Origin: Fervidobacterium nodosum Rt17-B1 | GTDB taxonomy: Bacteria > Thermotogota > Thermotogae > Thermotogales > Fervidobacteriaceae | NCBI RefSeq assembly: GCF_000017545.1 | Contig: NC_009718.1 | Span: forward strand, 1,488,001-1,552,000 | Length of the DNA stretch: 64,000 nt | Direction: 5' to 3' | Part shown: positions 17,858 to 24,442 of the stretch, in pieces | How positions within the stretch are numbered: the first letter of the stretch is position 1 | Layout: each line of letters opens with the position of its first letter | Translations under genes and position numbers: made by a program | The notes under the pieces: generated by a model | Seen by the model: only the letters and a program-made list of their open reading frames with translations | Databases searched by the model: none | What the model was told of the DNA's origin: nothing

Positions 17858-17883
17858 TAACGTGGAAAATACAGAGAACTGAC
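17858..17883 (-). promoter_or_regulatory. Candidate CRISPR sigma-factor promoter, site D (reverse cas2)
   Basis: On the minus strand GTCAG (17883-17879) and CGTTA (17862-17858) are 16 bases apart, the same spacing as sites B and C. CGTT is followed by ATTTAAATT. It lies 38 bases before the reverse cas2 start. Confidence 0.55.
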
Positions 17884-18354
17884 ACTGCATTTCGAATCAA
17901 TATGATATTCATTTTGCAATATAATAGCAATTGATAATTAATATCTCATCTGTAACACTAATTGAGATGATCGACAGTAATTCTAAAAACTTTTTATAGC
18001 ATATGTTAGCAAAAAAAAAAGAACAACAACCAACACTAAGTAATATAAAAGAGACATTATAGACACTCAAAAGTTACATACATCTTAATTTATATGGTAG
18101 CAACATTAACATATAGCTCGCTGAAAATTGGCAACTAGCGTCAAAACACGCTAAATGAACTTATGGTATGTAACAAATTTGTTAAGTTGAATTCTTGCTA
18201 CTAATCTTCTCACCTAGAACTCAAGACTTCTTTCTTGAAGAAACACTCGCAACTTCTTTATCTATGCTCTAACTTCACAGATCAGACGAATTTTACAAAT
18301 GTAACTATCAATTTTAACATAAAATGTTGTATATTATATATGAGGGATGGACGA
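17884..18354 (+). other. CRISPR leader region
   Basis: AT-rich, gene-free DNA between the reverse cas2 and the first repeat. Leader position is supported by decay of repeats at the opposite end of the array. At 18339-18351 it holds TATGAGGGATGGA, an exact 13-base copy of the second half of the repeat, three bases before the first full repeat. The promoter of the array was not pinned down. Confidence 0.7.
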
Positions 18355-19349
18355 GTTTTAGAAGTGACTATGAGGGATGGAAACAAAGATTTTTCGTTCC
18401 CTGTTGAAGTATGCTACTCGTTTTAGAAGTGACTATGAGGGATGGAAACTTGCCAACGCTAATTTGTTATCACCATTCTTGAGTGGTTTTAGAAGTGACT
18501 ATGAGGGATGGAAACATATCCGAAAGTTTTTGTAGCAGCTCGTCTGTCAGTTTTAGAAGTGACTATGAGGGATGGAAACACTTCCCTTTGTTCGCGAGAA
18601 ACTTCTTCAAGAACTTCAAGTTTTAGAAGTGACTATGAGGGATGGAAACCAAAGTATCTTCTTTACCAACCATACCCAACACCTCCTCTTAGGTTTTAGA
18701 AGTGACTATGAGGGATGGAAACGCCCTGGAGGCTTTGATGAGCTTGTCAATCTCTTCGGGTGTGTTTTAGAAGTGACTATGAGGGATGGAAACCCTAAAC
18801 CGGCCCCGCTTGTCTGCGGTCCAATCTATTTCGTTTTAGAAGTGACTATGAGGGATGGAAACTTCTTTGACGATCTGAATCAGTTCCTCTGTGATAATAG
18901 AAAGTTTGTTTTAGAAGTGACTATGAGGGATGGAAACTTGTTTGTTCCAATGAAAAGTAAACATCGACGACGTCTTCGGTTTTAGAAGTGACTATGAGGG
19001 ATGGAAACAAAGTTCTGAACTCTCCCTTCCCAACGTTAATGTAAGTTTTAGAAGTGACTATGAGGGATGGAAACTTGTACCCCCCCTTTAACAAGCTTCT
19101 TACTTCCTTTAAAAAAGTTTTAGAAGTGACTATGAGGGATGGAAACTTTAAAATTGCCTCATTTATAATTTTGTCTGGAACTGCGTTTTAGAAGTGACTA
19201 TGAGGGATGGAAACTCACTCAATAGTTTCTGTCTCCTAATATCCTACGAAACTGTTTTAGAAATAACTATAAAAATGGAAACAATAAAGATCTGGTCAAA
19301 GACCAGGCAAAATGCTAAAAAGGGTTTTAGAAGGAGCTATCAGGGATGG
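18355..19349 (+). CRISPR. CRISPR array, 13 intact and 2 decayed repeats
   Basis: Thirteen identical 30-base repeats (beginning GTTTTAGAAGTGAC, ending GGATGGAAAC) start at 18355, 18420, 18486, 18550, 18620, 18693, 18764, 18833, 18908, 18979, 19045, 19117 and 19185. A 29-base decayed repeat starts at 19254 and a further decayed one at 19324, which lacks the final AAAC. Spacers are 34-45 bases, variable as usual for type III. The GAAAC-like 3' end would give a typical 8-base crRNA tag. Leader is on the left. Long reading frames across the array are artefacts of the repeats. Confidence 0.97.
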
Positions 19350-19410
19350 TGTTTTTCTCAAGAGGGGTTTTTCTAACTAATCATGTTGTGATAGAAAGAA
19401 TGTTTGGTAG

Positions 19411-19438
19411 TTAAGTTCTTTTGTTTTTTTGATATAAT
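19411..19438 (+). promoter_or_regulatory. Probable housekeeping-type promoter of the sigma-factor operon
   Basis: TATAAT at 19433-19438 with a weak TTAAGT at 19411-19416 (spacing 16), 38 bases before the TTG start at 19477. There is no GTCAG/CGTT motif here, so the sigma factor gene does not appear to be under the same motif at its main promoter. Confidence 0.5.
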
Positions 19439-19476
19439 TGTCTTAGACAGGAGTGTTTGTTTTGGGGTGAGAAGAC

Positions 19477-19890
19477 TTGAAAAAGCTCGGAAGTTATAAG
19501 TTTTATTCTCAACTTGTCATTTTCTATCATCCAGCGAAGACGGTTGGAAGTTTTTTGAATCTTCCAGATGTGTATATGTCAAGGAGTGGTACGAGATCAT
19601 CAAGACCCGGGCTCTTGGAAGAAAAGGGCTCGCAAGTTCTTGTTGCCTTTCTTTCTACAAAGAATTATTCGGGTATAAGATTTAATTTGATAGACTGTTG
19701 TCCTTTGGCAAACGAGAGAATTTACGGAAACGAAAATTATATAATGAAATTCCATGGTGTTTCAGTCTTTAGGCTACCAGTTTTCTATATCAATAATTTA
19801 AAGCGAGAGAAGAAGATTGTCTTCGTTGCTGGTTGTTCCATTGATTTAGAGCATTGGAGTGATGAATGTGTCACAATTGAGAGATTTTAA
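19477..19890 (+). CDS. 137-residue protein ahead of the sigma factor
   Basis: First gene after the array; TTG start with GGGGTGAG seven bases upstream. It overlaps the sigma factor start by about 30 bases, so the two are probably translationally coupled. The product is beta-rich, and the stretch GTRSSRPGLLEE followed by QVLVAFLST has the rhythm of MazF/PemK-type barrels. I give this only as a possibility, because the MazF homologue in the published Calp system is CalpT itself. No membrane segment is visible; two adjacent Cys (DCCPLANE) and a later CSIDLEH are notable. Function unknown; context suggests a regulator or toxin in the CRISPR signalling operon. Confidence 0.7.
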   Translation: MKKLGSYKFYSQLVIFYHPAKTVGSFLNLPDVYMSRSGTRSSRPGLLEEKGSQVLVAFLSTKNYSGIRFNLIDCCPLANERIYGNENYIMKFHGVSVFRLPVFYINNLKREKKIVFVAGCSIDLEHWSDECVTIERF

Positions 19891-20572
19891 AAAAATTGGC
19901 CGATGTCTAAGATTGTATATTCGTACGGGAAACTTTTCTTCTGAATGTGAAGGTGTTATCAAGAGTTTCATTAGGCACATAATATATAACACACCTGGTT
20001 TTAGTTTTGGAGCTTCGCGTAGCTTATCCAACGATGCTTTAGTTGACGACATTTCCCAGGAGGTTTTGAGTGCTTTTTGGAATGTAAGACAGAGATTGGA
20101 ATCTATAACTGATGATGCTGCTCTGACTAATTATTTTATGAGATCTGTCAAAAATAAGATTCAAGACTATCGTCGCGCTAATATCAGGGCTTCAAGTGTT
20201 GTTTCATTGAATCAGTCAATTGCCTCGAATGATGATGAGTACTCTGAGATGCTCGATTTTGTGCCTGATAAAGGTTCTGAGATCGAGCAGTTCGATGAAG
20301 TCATTGCTGAATATATTTTTGACAGTTTCGTGAGCTATATGCGTAGTAAAGAAGCCGATATCTGCGATTATATTTTCTTTTCTTTATTAGCTCAAAGTAC
20401 ACACTTCAGAGAGTACAGTTCTACCGATGCAATGTATAAGGCTCATCAGAGGGCAAGGGATAGGGTAAAAGCATTTTTCGAGAAAGAGGTAAGTGTTTCA
20501 TACGGCGTGATAAAGAAGATTTTAAAAAGATTTGTGTCAGAAATTTGCGAGAGTTTACGTAATAATAATTGA
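19862..20572 (+). CDS. calpS: ECF-like sigma factor (CalpS-like)
   Basis: A 236-residue sigma-70 family protein. Region 2 is clear: VDDISQEVLSAFWNVRQRL (about 62-80) corresponds to the DLxQEVFLRxW core-binding helix, and NYFMRSVKNKIQDYRR (about 91-106) to the -10 recognition helix. The C-terminal third (about 165-225, with STDAMYKAHQRARDRVKAF) fits region 4. No N-terminal region 1 or membrane part, as in ECF factors. In the published Calp pathway the ECF factor CalpS is held by CalpT and released when CalpL cuts CalpT. Here it is followed by a candidate CalpT. ATG 19862 is chosen; GTG 19859 just before it is equally possible. Confidence 0.75.
   Translation: MNVSQLRDFKKIGRCLRLYIRTGNFSSECEGVIKSFIRHIIYNTPGFSFGASRSLSNDALVDDISQEVLSAFWNVRQRLESITDDAALTNYFMRSVKNKIQDYRRANIRASSVVSLNQSIASNDDEYSEMLDFVPDKGSEIEQFDEVIAEYIFDSFVSYMRSKEADICDYIFFSLLAQSTHFREYSSTDAMYKAHQRARDRVKAFFEKEVSVSYGVIKKILKRFVSEICESLRNNN
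20536..20561 (+). promoter_or_regulatory. Weak candidate promoter, site E (CalpT-like gene)
   Basis: GTCAG at 20536-20540 and CGTA at 20558-20561 (spacing 17), followed by ATAATAATTG. It lies inside the 3' end of the sigma gene, 66 bases before the CalpT-like start. The final -10 base differs from the other sites, and coding sequence could produce this by chance. Confidence 0.3.
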
Positions 20573-20627
20573 AGCAAAAGTACGCAGCAGTTGTTAAAGC
20601 AAGTGACTCACGTTTGGAGGTGTTCTT

Positions 20628-21425
20628 ATGAAAAAATTGAAAGAAATATTTGACAATTATAAAAGCATTTCGAAAGTGATAGAAAAGCCTTACGAGGTTG
20701 GAATAGAAAGACTTGAGATTGGGGATATCTTTGTAGTCTATGCCGAAGATCTTGTCTATGGTGTTGTTATAGAAGAATTAGACGGCGTTTACAATGCAAT
20801 CTTTCTAACAAGTGAACTGATATTAGGAGGTCCGGGGTACAAAGTTAAAGTGAACCATTTGGTTTCAGCGTTGAAAGTGACACCAATAAATTTTTACGTA
20901 ATTCCTGAACTTGTTAAGTATTGTGAGGTCATAGGAAAGGTACAAGATTTGGAGACCTTGAAAGAAAACTTCAGAAAGCTGACGGAGAGAGAATACAAAG
21001 GTGTCTGGAAAAGCTTCTATGAATGGGAAACTAAACGTATAGGTATTTTCTATGACGCGTTTTTGGAATATATTAGCACTCAAGAGGAAACGAAAAAGGC
21101 ACTTGATAAAGACGAACTTGATAAAGACGAAATAATAATTGATTTACGAAAGTTTTTTGATGTTGATGAAATCAAGAAGAGAATTACAGAAGTTGCTGCT
21201 GCCGCCTCAAACATTTTGAGCAAAGAAGATTATATATTACAGAGCGAAAATGGCGTTCTTTCCTTGTTCTTTTCCGACGAGTTTGTTGGCAAGAATGTTG
21301 AGGTTAAGCTTTTCAACAAGATAATCTTTTCAGGACCCGCTCCGAACGTTTTGAAAATTGATTTGCATACCGATGCTCCTGTAAGCATAATTTCTGAGAA
21401 GCTCGAAGTTGTTCTGACAGAATAA
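20628..21425 (+). CDS. CalpT-like protein, candidate anti-sigma factor and protease substrate
   Basis: A 265-residue cytoplasmic protein directly after the sigma factor (55-base gap, GGAGGTG site). The N-terminal part has short strands like a MazF/PemK barrel (LEIGDIFVVYAEDLVYGVVIEEL, about 30-52). A helical, charged middle (about 105-185) contains the tandem LDKDELDKDE, and a beta-rich C-terminal domain (about 200-265) follows. In the described Calp operon CalpT is a MazF homologue that binds CalpS and is cleaved by CalpL. Position and N-terminal fold fit, but sequence recognition is weak. The charged repeat around 160-170 would be an accessible place for cleavage. A strong terminator ends the operon. 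Confidence 0.55.
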   Translation: MKKLKEIFDNYKSISKVIEKPYEVGIERLEIGDIFVVYAEDLVYGVVIEELDGVYNAIFLTSELILGGPGYKVKVNHLVSALKVTPINFYVIPELVKYCEVIGKVQDLETLKENFRKLTEREYKGVWKSFYEWETKRIGIFYDAFLEYISTQEETKKALDKDELDKDEIIIDLRKFFDVDEIKKRITEVAAAASNILSKEDYILQSENGVLSLFFSDEFVGKNVEVKLFNKIIFSGPAPNVLKIDLHTDAPVSIISEKLEVVLTE

Positions 21426-21483
21426 TGTTTGGATTTCAATATTTCGTTATCATATAGACTCTTAATCTTTTTCTGAATAGCTC

Positions 21484-21512
21484 GGTGTGTGCTTTACGCA
21501 CACACCTTTTTT
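21484..21512 (+). terminator. Terminator of the sigma-factor operon
   Basis: Nine-base stem GGTGTGTGC/GCACACACC with a five-base loop and six T. Confidence 0.9.
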
Positions 21513-21612
21513 GTTTATTAGGAATTCGCTATCCACTTTATTTTGCCTTGTTTAATCGTTCTTGTTTTTGGCAAGCATTTTGATTTTCTCCAAGATTTCT
21601 TAGAAAGCATCT

Positions 21613-21638
21613 GTCAGATTTCACCAGTTACGACGTTT
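21613..21638 (+). promoter_or_regulatory. Candidate CRISPR sigma-factor promoter, site B
   Basis: GTCAGATTT (21613-21621) and CGTTT (21634-21638), with 16 bases between GTCAG and CGTT, then ATTATAGTG. It lies 95 bases before the exported-protein gene at 21734 and shares nine -35 region bases with sites A and C. Confidence 0.6.
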
Positions 21639-21733
21639 ATTATAGTGACCCTCAAAAATCTTTGCTAGTAATGGTTCTTTTGAAGCCGGTACGGAATTTC
21701 TAAAGTTCCAACTTCTTGTGGAGGTGGATAGTA

Positions 21734-22291
21734 GTGGTTAGAAAGGGGATAGTTATTACTTGTTTTCTATTCACAATCTCTATTTTCTTCAGTTTACAAG
21801 CATGTGTTGGCACTTTCGATGATCCATTACACGGCTGGACAATTTCGAGCAAGAAAGACCCTATGACTGGAAAAGAGAGTTGGTATGCTATTTCACCTGA
21901 GGTAAAATCGCTCGAAATAATGACCTTTCCATATTCAGGCACAAAAGCGAGGTTAGTCGTTGCAACAGATGGACAAACAGAATGGACGTACATATGGTTC
22001 AACAATGCACCCAACATCGTAGATTTCGACTTTGGGAGTGGGGGATACCTTATTATAAACACGCGCATAAAATGGGATAACCAAGAACCGGAATACGCTA
22101 CGTTTTACAAAGAACCGCTGAGTAACTTCTTGAATTTTGGAAACGATGTGTATATCATTGACAAAATCCTGAACCACGAAAAACTGACGGTCGAACTCAA
22201 TTGGTACAGCCAAGGATATGTGCATTTTGAATTCCCACTTGCAGGTGGCAAAGAAGCAGTTAAGCAGATAAGAAGTAAGTTCAATAAATGA
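21734..22291 (+). CDS. Exported protein or lipoprotein of unknown function
   Basis: A 185-residue protein with an N-terminal hydrophobic helix (residues about 6-22) ending in SLQAC, a possible lipobox, so it is probably exported and lipid-anchored. The mature part is beta-rich and begins TFDDPLHGWTISSKKDPMTGKESWYA; I recognise no family with a known activity. The start is GTG 21734, 7 bases after GGAGGTGG. Candidate promoter site B lies upstream, and a second exported-protein gene follows after 84 bases. Its place behind the CRISPR sigma operon makes it a candidate target gene. Confidence 0.75.
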   Translation: MVRKGIVITCFLFTISIFFSLQACVGTFDDPLHGWTISSKKDPMTGKESWYAISPEVKSLEIMTFPYSGTKARLVVATDGQTEWTYIWFNNAPNIVDFDFGSGGYLIINTRIKWDNQEPEYATFYKEPLSNFLNFGNDVYIIDKILNHEKLTVELNWYSQGYVHFEFPLAGGKEAVKQIRSKFNK

Positions 22292-22375
22292 TAAGTAATT
22301 GTTTGGTTTCATTTTGCGTTCCGTACCGGCAACTTTTTTCAAAATTCATAAACTTCAGGGGAGGTTGGAAGGTAT

Positions 22376-23209
22376 ATGAAAGGTCTTAAGGGAAGCATAT
22401 GGATCATTATCACGCTATTAACTCTCTTTGGAACAACTTTGCTTGCAGAAACAGAATCAGCAACAAGCGCTAGTTTGGCGGTTGTAGAGAACGAAGAAAT
22501 AAGAATAATTGTAGACTTGGAGAGCTATGCAGGAACGCTATTTGACATTTTGGCAAATACAAAAGTCTTGCGTTTAACAATTACTAACAAGACAGGACTA
22601 CCTTTGAAAATCATATGGGACGAATCTCTATTCACTGACAACTACGGGAAACCCGTCAAACTAATTCGTGAAGGTCAAAAGTTCATAGACGCAACGCGTG
22701 CTCAGGTTCCGACAGTAATCTTGCCGAATTCTACACTTTCAATTATTGCAGTCCCAGAGAGTCACATTTATTACTCAGGTGGTTGGCAAGTTCTTGGAAT
22801 CTCCGGAATTGTTTCCAATAGAAAGTTGTTTGTTACATACGAAGTTAATGATAAAAAGAAGTACATAGAAACAAGTATAATAATAGAATTGCCATCGAAA
22901 TCTTCTAAAAACCAAAAAACAAGGATCACTTTTCCATTTTTCAATATTCTCTACCCTTTTTCTGACAAAGAAGGAAACATAACAAGTTACAAAGGCTTCT
23001 CGGCACTTCTCTTTGGATACGTGGAAAAGAACTATTATGGATCTATGAAATTCAACTCATGGAACAACTTCTGGCATTGGGGAACGGCATTTATTGTACT
23101 CCCATATATAGGTATAGGAACTGAATATGTCAACGGTGATGGAACATTTGCATTTTCGCTTTTTACATTGTATATAGTCCCATTCTTTGAATTTTCAGTT
23201 TCATTCTAA
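22376..23209 (+). CDS. Exported protein of unknown function
   Basis: A 277-residue protein with a typical signal peptide (hydrophobic residues about 8-22, cleavage likely after LLAET or nearby). Residues about 30-170 are an immunoglobulin-like beta domain (LRLTITNKTGLPLKIIWD, then VTYEVNDKKKYIETSIIIEL). The C-terminal 100 residues are aromatic and Gly-rich (FGYVEKNYYGS, FWHWGTAFIVLPYIGIG) and may form membrane-associated strands or helices. GGGGAGG precedes the ATG. No family assignment. It probably forms a transcription unit with the preceding exported-protein gene. Confidence 0.75.
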   Translation: MKGLKGSIWIIITLLTLFGTTLLAETESATSASLAVVENEEIRIIVDLESYAGTLFDILANTKVLRLTITNKTGLPLKIIWDESLFTDNYGKPVKLIREGQKFIDATRAQVPTVILPNSTLSIIAVPESHIYYSGGWQVLGISGIVSNRKLFVTYEVNDKKKYIETSIIIELPSKSSKNQKTRITFPFFNILYPFSDKEGNITSYKGFSALLFGYVEKNYYGSMKFNSWNNFWHWGTAFIVLPYIGIGTEYVNGDGTFAFSLFTLYIVPFFEFSVSF

Positions 23210-23233
23210 TTTTGATACCTTTTTCTTCTCCTC

Positions 23234-23262
23234 AACCGCCTCTATATTTGAGGCGGTTTTTC
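23234..23262 (+). terminator. Terminator after the exported-protein genes
   Basis: Nine-base stem AACCGCCTC/GAGGCGGTT with a seven-base loop, running into TTTTT. Confidence 0.88.
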
Positions 23263-23285
23263 CTTTGAAAAGTTGAAAAAGTTAT

Positions 23286-23311
23286 GTCAGATTTTGCCGA
23301 TTCTTACGTTT
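23286..23311 (+). promoter_or_regulatory. Candidate CRISPR sigma-factor promoter, site C
   Basis: GTCAGATTT (23286-23294) and CGTTT (23307-23311), 16 bases between GTCAG and CGTT, followed by TATATATTG. It lies 47 bases before the 40-codon basic ORF, a distance like that of sites A and D. Confidence 0.6.
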
Positions 23312-23358
23312 TATATATTGTAAACTACCAGAAAAGCTTCTAGTTGGGAGGTATTCCT

Positions 23359-23481
23359 TTGATTAGGAGGAAAGAGGAAAAACGTGTGAGAAGAAGAATT
23401 CGTAAACACCGTCTTCCTGTTTGGGTACCTATTAAAAAGAGAGGATTATTAGAAAGGTTAGGTTTAATTAGACCGTCGTGA
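23359..23481 (+). CDS. Small, highly basic 40-residue protein
   Basis: A short ORF with a strong GGGAGGT site six bases before its TTG start. The product is 40 residues with about 18 Arg/Lys (RRKEEKRVRRRIRKHR, then LPVWVPIKKRG), no acidic patch and no Cys. Such a protein would be expected to bind nucleic acid or a negatively charged surface; no family is recognised. It sits between a terminator and the amidotransferase gene and has the candidate promoter site C upstream, so it may be part of the CRISPR sigma regulon. Confidence 0.65.
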   Translation: MIRRKEEKRVRRRIRKHRLPVWVPIKKRGLLERLGLIRPS

Positions 23482-23556
23482 TATCTCAATATCTTTGCGG
23501 CTTACTTATGCGGTTATTCTGTTAAGTATTAAACTTTAGAAGAGGAGGTCTTTTCG

Positions 23557-24237
23557 GTGTGTAGATTAGCCATTTTCAACAACATGGGTATAAAAGGAAC
23601 ATGGTTGGACATGCTTACTCTATCAAGAGGCGGAGATGGAAACGGGTTTGTTAGCTCAGAAGAGATAGAACCAAGACGCTACAAAATTGGCAAAACAAAA
23701 GATTTCTTAGTGAACGATTTGCATGTCAAGAAATGGTTCATTGGTGAAAACTACGCATATGAGCACGCAGGTTTAGAAATTTCTTGGCTTGTTTTTCACA
23801 CGAGGTATGCAACGGTTGGAAGCGTTGACCTTGAACACGTTCATCCATTTGTTGTAAGAAATGAAAATAGAATTGTGTTGCTCATGCAGAACGGACACGA
23901 ACCAGATAACATACAGCAATTGGCAGAAGAAACTGGAATATTCTTTGACGGAACTGATTACAGAACAATGGCACGAATAATTGCGGAAACAGGAGACAGT
24001 TGGCACCTAACCAAAACACGAAGCAACTGGTTTGTCTTTGTCTTTGAAAAAGCTGAAAACAAGTGGTATCTGAACGTTGCTTCATTTAGACCGTACGACC
24101 CACTTCATTTCTACGGGGATTTTAAAGGTTCTTTCTACATATCTTCAGAAAAATTAGAATCAGATCAAGAGACAAAGACATTAGAAGGTCTCTTAAGATT
24201 TGAAGTATCAAAAGAAAAATTGAAACTCCTTGTCTAA
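23557..24237 (+). CDS. Class II glutamine amidotransferase-like protein
   Basis: A 226-residue Ntn-hydrolase domain of the class II glutamine amidotransferase type. The N terminus is MCRLAIF, so Cys2 becomes the N-terminal nucleophile after Met removal. HTRYATVGS (about residues 88-96) and HVHPFVV match the conserved glutaminase core (compare YafJ-type proteins). There is no synthase domain, so the acceptor of the ammonia, or whether it has another Ntn activity, is unknown. The GTG start follows AGGAGG. It lies 75 bases after the small basic ORF with no terminator between, so both could be transcribed from site C. Confidence 0.85.
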   Translation: MCRLAIFNNMGIKGTWLDMLTLSRGGDGNGFVSSEEIEPRRYKIGKTKDFLVNDLHVKKWFIGENYAYEHAGLEISWLVFHTRYATVGSVDLEHVHPFVVRNENRIVLLMQNGHEPDNIQQLAEETGIFFDGTDYRTMARIIAETGDSWHLTKTRSNWFVFVFEKAENKWYLNVASFRPYDPLHFYGDFKGSFYISSEKLESDQETKTLEGLLRFEVSKEKLKLLV

Positions 24238-24312
24238 AACAACTTATTAGAGCTAATGCCTTTGGTTAGAAAGTATAATATGTAAAGAATTGATTTATTC
24301 TTTTTCACATCG

Positions 24313-24341
24313 CATGGCTTCGGTACTCCACCGAAGCCATG
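24313..24341. repeat. Palindromic hairpin, copy 1 of a dispersed element
   Basis: Twelve-base perfect stem CATGGCTTCGGT/ACCGAAGCCATG with a five-base loop, preceded by TTCACATCG. There is no T run, so it is not a classical terminator for the plus strand. A close relative lies at 38239-38265 and a decayed one near 36483-36516. Confidence 0.55.
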
Positions 24342-24442
24342 CCGAGTGAAAACTTTATAAGATAATTTTTTCCGTTCCACTTCCGTGGGCAAGTCCAATT
24401 TACAAGCTTCTGAGTAAGCAATACAGTTGTAAAATTAAGGTA

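Noticed and set aside
19075-19116. Spacer 11 resembling the reverse complement of the csm4/csm5 junction near 14385-14400
   Set aside because: Only about 15 bases match and the G run differs in length; it is probably chance similarity around a G-rich ribosome site, not a self-targeting spacer.
18235-19376. Several plus-strand reading frames across the CRISPR array
   Set aside because: They exist only because the 30-base repeat has no stop in some frames; they contain the repeated translation [10 protein letters not shown] and no ribosome sites.
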